Shown here: positions 44,817-54,419 of the stretch, in pieces | Layout: the number at the start of each line of letters is the position of its first letter | How positions within the stretch are numbered: position 1 is the stretch's first letter | NCBI RefSeq assembly: GCF_025144665.1 | Contig: NZ_CP102294.1 | Span: 2,108,001 to 2,172,000 of the forward strand | Direction: 5' to 3' | Length of the DNA: 64,000 nucleotides | Source of the DNA: Alistipes ihumii AP11 | GTDB lineage: Bacteria > Bacteroidota > Bacteroidia > Bacteroidales > Rikenellaceae | Notes under the pieces: model-generated | Databases searched by the model: none | The model's input: the letters and a program-made list of their open reading frames with translations, nothing else | Told to the model about the DNA's origin: nothing | Made by a program: the position numbers and the translations under genes

Positions 44817-46007
44817 ATGTACGGGAAAATGAAACAGCATCTGCGCGCCGAGCTCGACTCGCTCGGCGAGGCCGGGCTGTACAAGCGCGAGCGGGTGATC
44901 GTCTCGCCCCAGCGCGCGGCGATCGGGGTGGCCGGAGGAAAAGAGGTGATCAATTTCTGCGCCAACAACTATTTGGGGCTTTCGGACCATCCCCGTCTGA
45001 TCGAGGCGGCCAAGCGGGCCATGGACAGCAGGGGCTACGGCATGTCGTCGGTGCGTTTCATCTGCGGCACGCAGGATATCCATAAGCAATTGGAGGGCGC
45101 GATCGCCGACTATTTCGGCACGGAAGACACGATTCTCTATGCCGCGTGTTTCGACGCGAACGGCGGCGTGTTCGAGCCGCTGCTCGACGAGAGGGACGCG
45201 ATCATCTCCGATGCGCTGAACCATGCGTCGATCATCGACGGAGTCCGGCTGTGCAAGGCCGTGCGCTACCGCTATGCGAACGCCGACATGGACGAGTTGG
45301 AGCATTGCCTGAAGCTGGCTCAGGCCCAGCGGTTCCGGGTAATCGTTACCGACGGAGTCTTCTCGATGGACGGCAATGTCGCTCCGATGGACCGCATCTG
45401 CGCGCTGGCCGAGCGCTACGACGCGCTGGTCATGGTCGACGAGTGCCACTCGGCGGGTGTCGTAGGGCCTACGGGCCGGGGAGTAACCGAGTTGTTCGGT
45501 CTCCGGGGCCGGGTCGATATCATTACCGGCACGCTCGGCAAGGCGTTCGGAGGCGCGATCGGCGGATTCACGACCGGTCGCCGGGAGATCGTCGAGATGC
45601 TGCGCCAGCGTTCGCGGCCGTACCTTTTCTCGAACTCGTTGCCGCCGGCTGTCGTCGGGGCGGGGATCGAGGTGTTCCGGATGCTCTCCGAGAGCGACGC
45701 GCTGCACGACCGCTTGACGGCCAACGTCGAGCGCTTCCGGGGGCGGATGCTCGCGGCCGGGTTCGACATCAAGCCGACGCAGTCGGCGATCTGCGCCGTA
45801 ATGCTCTACGACGCGAAGCTGTCGCAGGACTTTGCGGCACGCCTGTTGGACGAGGGCATTTACGTGACGGGTTTCTACTACCCGGTCGTTCCGAAGGATC
45901 AGGCGCGGATTCGCGTGCAGGTGTCGGCCGGGCATACCGAGCAGGAGCTGGACCGCTGCGTCGACGCTTTCGTGAAAGTAGGACGCGAGCTGGGCGTACT
46001 GCGTTAG
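44817..46007 (+). CDS. kbl: Glycine C-acetyltransferase (2-amino-3-ketobutyrate CoA ligase)
   Basis: The 396-residue PLP enzyme belongs to the alpha-oxoamine synthase group. It shows NFCANNYLGLSDHP, the stretch VDECHSAGVVGPTGRG around the cofactor Asp, and the Schiff-base Lys in TGTLGKAFGG. Length and N-terminal sequence fit Kbl better than serine palmitoyltransferase or AONS, though those share the fold. It cleaves 2-amino-3-ketobutyrate with CoA to glycine and acetyl-CoA in threonine breakdown. Its usual partner, threonine dehydrogenase, is not adjacent; instead an Lrp-type regulator follows after 76 bases. An alternative start is at 44829. Confidence 0.9.
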   Translation: MYGKMKQHLRAELDSLGEAGLYKRERVIVSPQRAAIGVAGGKEVINFCANNYLGLSDHPRLIEAAKRAMDSRGYGMSSVRFICGTQDIHKQLEGAIADYFGTEDTILYAACFDANGGVFEPLLDERDAIISDALNHASIIDGVRLCKAVRYRYANADMDELEHCLKLAQAQRFRVIVTDGVFSMDGNVAPMDRICALAERYDALVMVDECHSAGVVGPTGRGVTELFGLRGRVDIITGTLGKAFGGAIGGFTTGRREIVEMLRQRSRPYLFSNSLPPAVVGAGIEVFRMLSESDALHDRLTANVERFRGRMLAAGFDIKPTQSAICAVMLYDAKLSQDFAARLLDEGIYVTGFYYPVVPKDQARIRVQVSAGHTEQELDRCVDAFVKVGRELGVLR

Positions 46008-46083
46008 CTCCGCGGAGCGGAAGCGGGCGGAAGTCCCGGCTCGGCGGTCGGGGAGTATACTAAACTTAACGAACGGAATATTT

Positions 46084-46560
46084 ATGGCAAAGATTTCATT
46101 GGATGCGATCGATCGCAAAATACTGGGGTATCTGATCAAGAACGCGCGGATGCCGTTTCTGGAAATCGCGCGCGAGTGCGGTATTTCGGGCGCGGCGATC
46201 CACCAGCGCGTCAAGAAGCTCGAGGATGCCGGCGTGATCCGGGGTTCGAGACTCGAGGTCAATCCGAAAGCGCTCGGCTACGATGTCTGCGCCATTATCG
46301 GCATCCGGGTTTCGGACCCGACCAAGAACATGCTGACGGTCGAGAAGCTGCGTCAGGTGCCCGAGATTACCGAATGCCACTTCATTACCGGCAAGTACAA
46401 CATTCTGGTCAAGCTCTACTGCACGGACAACGAGCACCTGATGCACACGATATTCGACCATATCCTGCAACTGCCCGAGGTGTCGCAGACCGAGACGTTC
46501 ATCTCGCTCAGCGAGTCGTTCGGTCGTCAGGTCGAGATACCTAACTTGGGAGACGAGTAA
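46084..46560 (+). CDS. Lrp/AsnC family transcriptional regulator
   Basis: The 158-residue protein has an N-terminal winged helix-turn-helix (LDAIDRKILGYLIKNARM, with GISGAAIHQRVKKLEDAGVI) and a C-terminal ligand-binding RAM domain from about residue 70 (ITECHFITGKYNILVKLY). Such regulators form octamers and respond to amino acids. Its position directly after kbl suggests it senses leucine, glycine or threonine-related signals and controls kbl, but the targets are not known. The next gene starts 3 bases after its stop. Confidence 0.92.
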   Translation: MAKISLDAIDRKILGYLIKNARMPFLEIARECGISGAAIHQRVKKLEDAGVIRGSRLEVNPKALGYDVCAIIGIRVSDPTKNMLTVEKLRQVPEITECHFITGKYNILVKLYCTDNEHLMHTIFDHILQLPEVSQTETFISLSESFGRQVEIPNLGDE

Positions 46561-46563
46561 GTC

Positions 46564-47016
46564 ATGGTGATCATCCGGCTGACAAAGGAATTTTCGTTCG
46601 AGATGGCGCACACGCTCGACGGTTACGACGGTCCGTGCCGCGAGATACACGGTCACTCGTACCGCCTGTTCGTGACGGTCAAAGGCCGTCCGAAAGACGA
46701 TCCGTCGGATCCGAAGTGCGGCATGGTAATCGATTTCGGCGACTTGAAGCGGATCGTCGCGGAGCAGATCGTCGGACGTTACGATCACGCGCTGGTCATG
46801 CGGCGCACCGAGTCGAACGCCGGGCTCGTCGAGGCTCTCCGCTCCCGCTACTCGAAACTGGAGGTAACCGATTACCAGCCTACCTGCGAGAATATGGTGG
46901 CCGACTTCGCTGCCCGGATCGCGGCGCGTCTGCCCGAGGGCGTGACGCTGCACAGCGTCCGGCTGCACGAGACGGCCACGTCGTTCGCCGAGTGGTTCGC
47001 GGGCGATAATCCGTGA
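46564..47016 (+). CDS. queD: 6-carboxytetrahydropterin synthase family protein
   Basis: The 150-residue product has the PTPS/QueD zinc ligands: His in FEMAHTL and the HGHSY pair, with catalytic Cys in GPCREIHGH. The second half has DFGDLK and RYDHALV, then TCENMVADF and VRLHETATSFAEW, all family hallmarks. It would turn 7,8-dihydroneopterin triphosphate into 6-carboxytetrahydropterin for queuosine synthesis. Other que genes are not in the window. The gene follows the Lrp regulator by 3 bases and is followed by polA, so it is part of a mixed housekeeping transcript. Confidence 0.88.
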   Translation: MVIIRLTKEFSFEMAHTLDGYDGPCREIHGHSYRLFVTVKGRPKDDPSDPKCGMVIDFGDLKRIVAEQIVGRYDHALVMRRTESNAGLVEALRSRYSKLEVTDYQPTCENMVADFAARIAARLPEGVTLHSVRLHETATSFAEWFAGDNP

Positions 47017-47050
47017 GAAGCGGAGATGAAATTTCCCGTGCGGAATATTG

Positions 47051-47096
47051 ACGGGCTCTCCGGTAGGAGGACGGGCCCGTTCTGACTGAGTTTTTT
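47051..47096 (+). terminator. Weak candidate terminator after queD
   Basis: An imperfect hairpin pairs 47051-47056 with 47075-47080, with an inner 4-bp helix, followed 10 bases later by six T's. The distance between stem and T run is too long for a textbook terminator. Confidence 0.3.
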
Positions 47097-47285
47097 GAAA
47101 GAGGACCGAGTTCTGGCGGAGACATTCGCGCAGCGGTCTTATGCGGGCGCCGCGCGGCATGAGTGCTCGGCACGGATCGGAGCGGGGGACGTCCTCCCGG
47201 CGGGGAAATCTCCGCGAAAACAGCGCTCACCGAACGCATAATCGAGTGGCAGATACGTTCTCGCCGCGTTCATACCGGAGGGTTT

Positions 47286-50105
47286 ATGGAGAAAGTTTTT
47301 CTGGTCGATGCCTACGCATTGATTTTTCGTTTCTACTATGCTTTTATCGGACGGCCGATGCGCAATGCGGCCGGCGTGAATACGTCGGCCGTGTTCGGGT
47401 TCGTCAAGTTCCTCAAGGACCTGATCCTGCGCGAGCGGCCGCATTACCTCGGCGTGGCGTTCGATCCGCCGGGAGGCAATTTCCGTCACGAGCTCTACGC
47501 CGACTACAAGGCCAACCGCAGCGAGACGCCCGAAGACATCGTCGCGTCGGTTCCGTATATCAAGCAGGTGCTCGAGGCGATGCGCATTCCGGTGCTCGAG
47601 ATTCCCGGCTACGAAGCCGACGACGTGATCGGCACGCTGTCGCAGAAAGCGGCCGCCGCAGGTTACGAGGTGTTCATGGTAACGCCCGACAAGGACTACG
47701 GGCAACTGATCCGGCCCGCGGTCCGGATTTACAAACAGCGCAAGGGCGGGGCCGACGGCATCGAGATCATCGGCTGCGAGCAGATACGCGAGCATTACGG
47801 CATCGACGATCCGTGTCGCGTGATCGACGTGCTTGCGCTGTGGGGCGACGCGTCGGACAATATTCCGGGTGTACAGGGCATCGGCGAGAAGAGCGCGATC
47901 AAGCTCGTCTGCCAGTTCGGCACCGTCGAGAACCTGCTGGCCCATACGGAGCTTCTCTCGGGCAAGCAGCGGGTCAACATCGAGGCCGCCCGCGACCAGA
48001 TCATGCTGGCCAAGCGGCTGGCTACGATCCGGCTCGACGTGCCCGTCGAGTTCGAGCCCGAGAAGCTGAGGCTGGAGGCTCCCGATACGGAGCGACTGGC
48101 CGAGGCGTACCGCGAGCTGGGCTTCCGCTCTTTCCTCGCCGAGCTGCGGCCGGGCGCCGCGGAGACCGCGGAGAAGTCCGAGCCGGCTTCCCCGCAGCAA
48201 AGCAAATCGAAGACTGCCGTTCCGGCCCGCGACCTGTTCTCGGCACTGGAGACTCCGGCCGCGCCGGCGGAGGGATCGCTTTTCGATGCGCCGGCCTATC
48301 AGACGATCGACACCGTGCCGCATGTCTACCATACGGTCACGGACGAGAAGGCTCTGCGCGAGCTGGCCGGCAGGCTGGAGGCTTCGTCCGAATTCTGCTT
48401 CGACACGGAGACGACCGGATTCGACGTGTTCGGCGACCGGCTCGTGGGCCTGTCGTTCGCCGTGGAGCCGTTCGAGGCGTGGTACGTCCCGTGCGATCCG
48501 GCGAACCTCGGACAGGTGTTGTCGATCCTGCGCCCCGTGTTCGAGAACGAGCGGATCGCCAAGATCGGCCAGAACGTCAAGTTCGATCTGATGATGCTCC
48601 GCAGCGCCGGAATCGACGTGCGGGGTACGCTCTACGATACGATGATCGTCCACTATCTGCTCGATCCCGAATCGCGTCACGGCATGGATCATCTGGCGCG
48701 CATCTGTCTGAACTATTCGCCCGTGCCGATCGAGGAGCTGATCGGCAAGGGGGCGCGCCAGATCACGATGGACCGCGTTCCGGTCGAGCGTTGCGCCCGG
48801 TACGCGGCCGAGGACGCCGACGTGACGCTGCGGCTGAAGCGGCACTTGTGGCCGAGGCTCGAGGAAGCGGGACTGACGGAGCTTTATCTCCGCATCGAGG
48901 AACCGCTGATCCGCGTGCTGGCCGACATCGAGATGACCGGCGTGAAGATCGATTCCGAGGCGCTGGCCGCCTCGGGGCGCGAGCTGACCTCCGAGCTGGC
49001 CGGTCTGGAGGACCGTATCCGCGAAATGACCGGAGACCCGTCGCTGAACGTCAATTCGGCCAAGCAGCTCGGCGACGCGCTGTTCGGCCGCATGAAGATC
49101 GATCCGAAGCCGCGCATGACCAAAACGAAGCAATATCGCACGGACGAGGAGTACCTGCAGATGCTTGCCGACCGGCATCCCGTCATCGGGCTGATCCTCG
49201 AGTACCGGGGGCTGCGCAAGTTGCTTTCGACCTACGTCGAGGCGCTGCCGCAGTTGGTCAATCCTCGCACGGGGCGTATCCACACCTCGTTCAATCAGGC
49301 CGTCACGGCCACGGGGCGGCTCAGTTCGACGAATCCGAATCTGCAGAACATTCCGGTCCGCGACGAGCGGGGCCGCGAGATTCGCAAGGCGTTCGTCCCC
49401 TCGGACGGCGACCGTCTGCTGCTGTCGGCCGACTACTCTCAGGTCGAGCTGCGCCTGATGGCCCATCTGAGCGGCGACGAAGACATGATCGCGGCTTTTT
49501 CGCACGGCGAGGACATTCATACGGCGACGGCCGCCAAGCTGTTCGGCGTACCGCCCGAGCAGGTCACGCGCGAGCAGAGACGCCGGGCCAAGACGGCCAA
49601 TTTCGGCATCATCTACGGCATATCGGCCTTCGGGCTCGCCCAGCGGCTGAACATTCCGCGGGCCGAGGCCAAGGAGATCATCGACGGCTATTTCGCAACC
49701 TATCCGGGCGTACGCCGCTACATCGACCGGGTGATCGCCGATGCCCGCGAGAAGGGTTACGTGGCGACTCTGTTCGGCCGCAAGCGGATGCTGCCCGACA
49801 TCCGCTCGGGCAATGCGGTCGTGCGCGCGCTGGCCGAGCGGAATGCGGTGAACGCGCCGATACAGGGCGGGGCGGCCGACATCATGAAGCTGGCGATGAT
49901 CGCCGTCCACCGCGAGCTCGGCCGGCGGGGCCTGAAGTCCAAGATCATCCTGCAGGTGCACGACGAGTTGGTGATCGACATGCTGCGCAGCGAGGAGGAA
50001 CAGGTGCGCGAGCTGGTCGTGCGCTGTATGGAAGACGCGGCCGAGCTGCGCGTGCGGCTGATCGCCGAGTGCGGCGTCGGAGCGAATTGGGTCGAGGCGC
50101 ATTAG
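47286..50105 (+). CDS. polA: DNA polymerase I
   Basis: I start it at 47286 (MEKVFLVDAYALIFRFYYAF), which is the normal beginning of the 5'-nuclease domain; the frame is open upstream from 47163 without protein-like sequence. The 939 residues hold the 5'-3' exonuclease (about 1-290), a 3'-5' exonuclease whose FDTETTGFD keeps the metal-binding D-x-E so proofreading may be active, and the polymerase domain with motif A (LLSADYSQVELRLMAHLSG), motif B (RRRAKTANFGIIYG) and motif C (QVHDELV). It works in repair and Okazaki fragment maturation. Confidence 0.97.
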   Translation: MEKVFLVDAYALIFRFYYAFIGRPMRNAAGVNTSAVFGFVKFLKDLILRERPHYLGVAFDPPGGNFRHELYADYKANRSETPEDIVASVPYIKQVLEAMRIPVLEIPGYEADDVIGTLSQKAAAAGYEVFMVTPDKDYGQLIRPAVRIYKQRKGGADGIEIIGCEQIREHYGIDDPCRVIDVLALWGDASDNIPGVQGIGEKSAIKLVCQFGTVENLLAHTELLSGKQRVNIEAARDQIMLAKRLATIRLDVPVEFEPEKLRLEAPDTERLAEAYRELGFRSFLAELRPGAAETAEKSEPASPQQSKSKTAVPARDLFSALETPAAPAEGSLFDAPAYQTIDTVPHVYHTVTDEKALRELAGRLEASSEFCFDTETTGFDVFGDRLVGLSFAVEPFEAWYVPCDPANLGQVLSILRPVFENERIAKIGQNVKFDLMMLRSAGIDVRGTLYDTMIVHYLLDPESRHGMDHLARICLNYSPVPIEELIGKGARQITMDRVPVERCARYAAEDADVTLRLKRHLWPRLEEAGLTELYLRIEEPLIRVLADIEMTGVKIDSEALAASGRELTSELAGLEDRIREMTGDPSLNVNSAKQLGDALFGRMKIDPKPRMTKTKQYRTDEEYLQMLADRHPVIGLILEYRGLRKLLSTYVEALPQLVNPRTGRIHTSFNQAVTATGRLSSTNPNLQNIPVRDERGREIRKAFVPSDGDRLLLSADYSQVELRLMAHLSGDEDMIAAFSHGEDIHTATAAKLFGVPPEQVTREQRRRAKTANFGIIYGISAFGLAQRLNIPRAEAKEIIDGYFATYPGVRRYIDRVIADAREKGYVATLFGRKRMLPDIRSGNAVVRALAERNAVNAPIQGGAADIMKLAMIAVHRELGRRGLKSKIILQVHDELVIDMLRSEEEQVRELVVRCMEDAAELRVRLIAECGVGANWVEAH

Positions 50106-50199
50106 TCCGTTTCCTTGGCGGCAGGGCTTTTCGCCTCTCGATTCGCAGGTGAGAATTGCGTTACGGAGGCCGGAATTATTCTGCCCAGGCGCGAAAATC

Positions 50200-50231
50200 G
50201 TTGACAGTTACAATTTTTTATTATAGCTTTG
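50200..50231 (+). promoter_or_regulatory. Strong Bacteroidota promoter of the barrel gene
   Basis: GTTG at 50200-50203, a 20-base spacer and TAGCTTTG at 50224-50231 match the consensus well; the -33 side also happens to read TTGACA. The start codon is 49 bases after the -7 box. Confidence 0.7.
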
Positions 50232-50279
50232 TGTCGAAATATCGACAAACGCTATTTCAAACTTTAAAAATTACCGCAA

Positions 50280-50858
50280 ATGAAGAAAATGATTTTGGCT
50301 GCTGCGGCCCTGATGATGGCTGCGGGCGCATCGGCTCAGATGCCCAGCTTCGAATGGGGTGTCAAGGCCGGTCTGAACGTTTCGGGAGTCTCCAACATCG
50401 ACGATTCTAAAATGAAAGCCAGCATCTACGTCGGCGCATTCGCCGAATTCCACGTGAACGACTGGCTCGGCATTCAGCCGGAGGTGATCTATTCCCGTCA
50501 GGGATTCGCTGTTGATGATAACAGTGTCGATTACGCCCGTGCTCGTCTGAACTATCTGAACATTCCGATCATGGGTAAGTTCTATGTGCTCGACAATCTG
50601 AATTTCGAGACCGGTCCGCAGTTCGGTTTCCTTCTCAACGCACGGGAAAAAGTTAAAGCCGAAGGCACTACCGTCAAAGCCGATATCGACGGCGCGAAAA
50701 ATTTCGACGTATCGTGGGGCGTGGGCGTGTCGTACCGCATTTTCGATCCGCTGGACGTGACGTTCCGCTACAACATCGGCCTGACGAAAATTTGGGATAC
50801 CCAGGACAATACGCCTAAGAACGGCGTGATCCAGATCGGTGTCGGCTACCGTTTCTAA
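50280..50858 (+). CDS. Outer-membrane beta-barrel protein (PorT/OmpX-like size)
   Basis: The 192-residue protein has a signal peptide (MKKMILAAAALMMAAGASAQ) and then the typical opening FEWGVKAGLNVSGV of Bacteroidota barrel proteins. Alternating strands follow, including WLGIQPEVIYSRQGFAV, YLNIPIMGKFYV and FETGPQFGFLL, ending GVGYRF with a terminal Phe. It is probably an abundant 8-stranded outer-membrane barrel, given its near-consensus promoter and strong terminator. It is a single-gene transcript. No ligand can be inferred. Confidence 0.82.
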   Translation: MKKMILAAAALMMAAGASAQMPSFEWGVKAGLNVSGVSNIDDSKMKASIYVGAFAEFHVNDWLGIQPEVIYSRQGFAVDDNSVDYARARLNYLNIPIMGKFYVLDNLNFETGPQFGFLLNAREKVKAEGTTVKADIDGAKNFDVSWGVGVSYRIFDPLDVTFRYNIGLTKIWDTQDNTPKNGVIQIGVGYRF

Positions 50859-50932
50859 CGGTCCGCGATTTGATATAACGGTCTGGCACAGGAAAATCCC
50901 ATTCCAAAGGGACGTTTGTGTAGGCCATGAAA

Positions 50933-50976
50933 AGAAAGGCTTTCTGAATCGAGATTCAGAAAGCCTTTCTTTTTTC
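50933..50976. terminator. Strong terminator after the barrel gene
   Basis: A perfect 17-bp stem (50933-50949 with 50954-50970) and 4-base loop are followed by six T's. The left flank is A-rich, so it may also stop minus-strand transcripts coming from the esterase gene. Confidence 0.85.
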
Positions 50977-51046
50977 GTGCCGGAACGATCCATGTGTTTT
51001 CTGCTTGATAAAACCTGTCCGACATGTTTAGCGAGAGCAGATCGCG

Positions 51047-52090
51047 TCAGCCGATCTGCTCCGAGATGAAGTCGATCTCCTCGCACGAGCGGTCCGCGCC
51101 GATATAGTCCGTTCCCAAATAGTACTGCATCATGGCGGCCGAGCTGAGTACGAGCGCGCGGGTTTGATGCAGGGCGGCCAGTCCATTGAGCATGCCCCAG
51201 TCGTGGATCACTCCGTTGTATCGGACCGTCGTCGCATCGACGCCCGCCTCGGACAGTCTGCGTCCGAGCGCCTCGCCCTCGTCGCGCAAGATGTCGTTTT
51301 CGGCTACCTGAATGTAAGTCGGCGGCAGGCCGCGAAGCTCGTCGTCCGTGGCTCGCAACGGGGAGACATAGACCTCGCGCCGTTGCTGCGGGTCGGTCGT
51401 GTATTGGTCGAACATCCATTTCATCAGCGAATCGGTCAGGAATCGCTGCTTGGCATACCGGACGTAGGAGGCCGTGTCGAACGACGAGTTGGCGACGGGC
51501 CACATCGGAAGCAGCAGCTTGATCTGCGGTCCCTGTTCCCGTTTGGCGCGAAGAGCCGTAGCGATCGCCATGTTGCCGCCGACGCTGTTTCCTGCCAGCG
51601 CCATGCGCGAACCGTCGACTCCGATTCGGGCGCCGTTGCGCGCGATCCAACGTACGGCCGCGTATATTTCGTCCAGCGCCTGCGGGTATTTCGCCTCGGG
51701 CGAGGGCGTGTAGCGGATGAAAACGGCCGGGAATCCCGATGCGACGACCAGATCGCGCACGAGTCTCCGGTGGGTCGGGTAGTCGCCCAGAATCCATCCT
51801 CCGCCGTGAATGAAGACGAAGCACGGAGGCGAGCCGGCCGAGCCTTGAGGGCGCACGACCGTGAGCGGAACGGAAAGTCCGTTTTCGGTGATCGTCTGTT
51901 CCGACTCCACGATACCCGACAAATCTACTTGTACGGACGATTGGGCATCGGAGAGCACTTGCCGTGCGGCCTCCTTGGAAAGCGATTCGACCGGCTTCCC
52001 GGCATTGATTCCTTTTAAAAATTCTTTGACCAGCGGGTCGAGGTGCCGGTCTTCGGTGAAATCCGGCGCCTGTTGTACGTCCTTATTCAT
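51047..52090 (-). CDS. Alpha/beta hydrolase (hormone-sensitive-lipase-like esterase)
   Basis: I start it at 52090 (MNKDVQQ); a TTG/ATG-type start further upstream at 52129 is possible but adds nothing family-like. The 347 residues contain the HSL oxyanion motif HGGGW, the nucleophile elbow GNSVGG, the acid in VAENDILRDEG and the catalytic His in HDWGML. There is no signal peptide, so it acts in the cytoplasm on short-chain esters of unknown identity. It is flanked by non-coding gaps and appears to be transcribed alone; the 297 bases upstream hold no gene. Confidence 0.85.
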   Translation of the reverse strand: MNKDVQQAPDFTEDRHLDPLVKEFLKGINAGKPVESLSKEAARQVLSDAQSSVQVDLSGIVESEQTITENGLSVPLTVVRPQGSAGSPPCFVFIHGGGWILGDYPTHRRLVRDLVVASGFPAVFIRYTPSPEAKYPQALDEIYAAVRWIARNGARIGVDGSRMALAGNSVGGNMAIATALRAKREQGPQIKLLLPMWPVANSSFDTASYVRYAKQRFLTDSLMKWMFDQYTTDPQQRREVYVSPLRATDDELRGLPPTYIQVAENDILRDEGEALGRRLSEAGVDATTVRYNGVIHDWGMLNGLAALHQTRALVLSSAAMMQYYLGTDYIGADRSCEEIDFISEQIG

Positions 52091-52387
52091 AGTCGCAAAG
52101 TTTATGGCGTTTGTGGCGGTATTCCGCACTCTCGGGCGGGATATCTGTGGGAAGCGTCATAAACTGTGCCATGCGATCCGAACGGCTGGCGGCGGACAAG
52201 ATCGCGGGGGACGTTTCGGTAAGGAGGAAAACCTCGCGGACGGGAAACGGAAGGAATAATAAGGGAGTGGACGGAAAGAGAGACCGAGTCCCGGTGCGTT
52301 CTCTGCCGTCGCTGAGAAACGACGGCTCCGAAACATGGGAAGGGACCAACGGCCGGTCTGCATCCGTATCCTATCCTGCCGGGCGAG

Positions 52388-52876
52388 CTATTCTTTCGTG
52401 CGGATGTAGTTTCTGAATGCGAACGGCCGGTCGTACCTCTCTCCCCGTTCGTGTCGCTCTTCGGACAGCAAGGTCCATTCTTCCCGCTTCCATTCCGGGA
52501 AACGGGTATCGCCCTCGTAGTCGGAGTCGATCTCGGTCAGGTAGAGGCGGTCGGCCATCGGCATCGCCTGCGCGTAGATTTGCGCTCCTCCGATGATGAA
52601 GATTTCCTCGGACTGGTCGAACAGGCCGACAGCCTGTTCGAGCGATCCCGCGACGAGGCAGCCTTCGGGACGATAGTCCTTGCGACGCGTGACGACGACG
52701 TTGGTCCGGTTCGGGAGCGGGCGTCCGATCGACTCGTAAGTCTTGCGGCCCATGATGACGGGATGGCCGGTCGTCAGCGCCTTGAACCGGCGCAGGTCTT
52801 CGGCGATGCGCCAGATCAGCGCGTTGCCGTTGCCGATCACGCCGTTGCGGGCTATGGCTACGATAATCGAGATCAT
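52388..52876 (-). CDS. folA: Dihydrofolate reductase
   Basis: I start it at 52876 ([15 protein letters not shown]). The 162-residue protein shows [16 protein letters not shown] with the substrate region, the NADPH-binding [17 protein letters not shown], and [10 protein letters not shown] near residue 96, with LTEID following. It regenerates tetrahydrofolate from the dihydrofolate made by thymidylate synthase. Its ATG overlaps the thyA stop by four bases (ATGA), giving translational coupling of the two enzymes. It is the last gene of a four-gene minus-strand operon. Confidence 0.95.
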   Translation of the reverse strand: MISIIVAIARNGVIGNGNALIWRIAEDLRRFKALTTGHPVIMGRKTYESIGRPLPNRTNVVVTRRKDYRPEGCLVAGSLEQAVGLFDQSEEIFIIGGAQIYAQAMPMADRLYLTEIDSDYEGDTRFPEWKREEWTLLSEERHERGERYDRPFAFRNYIRTKE

Positions 52877-53667
52877 ACGGCTACCGGCGCTTTGATGGAA
52901 GGGTAGGGATCGTATCCGTCCAGCGAGAAGTCCTCGTAGCGGAAACCGAAGATCGACCGTACGTCGGGATTGATCCGCATGACGGGCAGCGGGCGGGGCG
53001 TTCGGGTCAGTTGCAGGGCGACCTGCTCGCGGTGATTCAGATAGATGTGCGCATCGCCGAGCGTGTGGACGAACTCGCCGGGAACGAGTCCCGTCACCTG
53101 CGCGATCATCATCGTGAGCAGCGCATAGGATGCGATGTTGAAAGGAACGCCCAGAAAGACGTCGGCGCTGCGCTGGTAGAGCTGGCACGACAACCGTCCG
53201 TCGGCGACGTAGAACTGGAACAGCGCGTGGCACGGCGGAAGCGCCATGCGGTCGATCTCGGCGACGTTCCATGCGCTGACGATCAGCCGGCGCGAGTCCG
53301 GATTGCGCTCGATCTGGTCCACGACCTGCGCGATCTGGTCGATATGCCTGCCGTCGGGCGCCGGCCAGCTGCGCCACTGGCTTCCGTATACGGGGCCCAG
53401 ATTGCCGTCGGCATCGGCCCATTCGTCCCAGATCGTCACGCCGTTCTCGCGCAGGTAGGCGATGTTCGTATCGCCGCGCAGGAACCACAGCAGCTCGTGG
53501 ATGATCGACCGCAGGTGCAGCCGCTTGGTCGTCAGCACGGGGAAGCCCTCGCTCAGGTCGAAGCGCATCTGGTAGCCGAACGTGCTGATCGTGCCCGTGC
53601 CGGTCCGGTCGTTTTTCACCGTACCGTGCGCTTGGATATGTCGGAGCAGGTCGAGGTATGCTTTCAT
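52873..53667 (-). CDS. thyA: Thymidylate synthase
   Basis: The 264-residue protein has the exact length of bacterial ThyA. It includes the catalytic Cys in [12 protein letters not shown], the N-terminal [16 protein letters not shown], and [15 protein letters not shown] with DAHIYLNH near the C terminus. It methylates dUMP using methylene-tetrahydrofolate. It lies 5 bases downstream of lpxH and overlaps folA, so all are in one operon. Confidence 0.97.
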   Translation of the reverse strand: MKAYLDLLRHIQAHGTVKNDRTGTGTISTFGYQMRFDLSEGFPVLTTKRLHLRSIIHELLWFLRGDTNIAYLRENGVTIWDEWADADGNLGPVYGSQWRSWPAPDGRHIDQIAQVVDQIERNPDSRRLIVSAWNVAEIDRMALPPCHALFQFYVADGRLSCQLYQRSADVFLGVPFNIASYALLTMMIAQVTGLVPGEFVHTLGDAHIYLNHREQVALQLTRTPRPLPVMRINPDVRSIFGFRYEDFSLDGYDPYPSIKAPVAV

Positions 53668-53672
53668 AAGTG

Positions 53673-54419
53673 TCAGATTTTATCCGGATAAGAGTGCAGC
53701 GCAAATCCTTCGGGACCGAGCGTGCCGTAGGTCGGCGAATCGATCCATTCGCCGAGGAAAGCGATCCGGCGGCCGTCGCCGAGCGGAAAGATTTCCGCGC
53801 AGTGAATGTGCCCGCAGACGAACAGGTCGACCTCCGGATGGGCGGCCGAATAGTCGGCTGCGAAGCGGACGATCGGCTCCTGCTCGCCCCGGAACGTGTG
53901 GGCGATCGGCTTGGAGAGACGGTTCGAGCCGCTCCACCATTGCCCGAAGCGCATAGCGAAGTTCGGGTGCAGCCAGACCGAGAACAGCCTTTGCAGCGTT
54001 CGACAACGGAACAGCGCGCTCAGCAAGCGCCCGCCCCGTCCGCGCGGACCGAGCACGTCGCCGTGTCCTACGAGCACTTTCTGTCCGTACAGGTCGAACA
54101 GCTCGAAAGGGCCTCTGTGCAGCGTGACGCCGCATTCGGAACGGAGGTAGTCGTATGCCCACAGATCGTGATTGCCGGCGAAAAAATGGACGGGAATACC
54201 CCGGTCGGTCAGTCCCGACAGTCTGCCCAGCAGGCGCGTGAATCCGCGCGGAACGACCCGCTTGTACTCGTACCAGAAATCGAAGATGTCGCCGACCAGA
54301 AAAATTCCCTCGGCGTCGGCCGACACTTCGTCTAACCAGCGGACGAACAGCCGCTCCCTGTCGTCGGCCGTGCGGCCGACGCGAAGTCCGAGATGGGTGT
54401 CCGACGCGAAATAGTACAT
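53673..54419 (-). CDS. lpxH: UDP-2,3-diacylglucosamine diphosphatase-type phosphoesterase
   Basis: I start it at 54419 ([12 protein letters not shown]). The 248-residue protein carries the calcineurin-type metal motifs in order: [28 protein letters not shown] and GHIHCAE. The order, the FDFWYEY stretch and the length are those of LpxH, which hydrolyses UDP-diacylglucosamine to lipid X in lipid A synthesis at the inner membrane. The final motif GHIHCAE replaces the more common GHTHRP. Its ATG overlaps the stop of the upstream gene by one base. Other LpxH-like phosphoesterases cannot be fully excluded. Confidence 0.85.
   Translation of the reverse strand: MYYFASDTHLGLRVGRTADDRERLFVRWLDEVSADAEGIFLVGDIFDFWYEYKRVVPRGFTRLLGRLSGLTDRGIPVHFFAGNHDLWAYDYLRSECGVTLHRGPFELFDLYGQKVLVGHGDVLGPRGRGGRLLSALFRCRTLQRLFSVWLHPNFAMRFGQWWSGSNRLSKPIAHTFRGEQEPIVRFAADYSAAHPEVDLFVCGHIHCAEIFPLGDGRRIAFLGEWIDSPTYGTLGPEGFALHSYPDKI

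Noticed and set aside
47139-50102. A 987-codon open frame antisense to polA
   Set aside because: It is rich in Arg, His, Gln and Asp in the way produced by reading a GC-rich gene backwards, has no domain I recognise, and polA on the other strand is unmistakable. Other long antisense frames (for example 54521-57091 and 37715-39085 on +, 18927-20585 on -) are rejected for the same reason.
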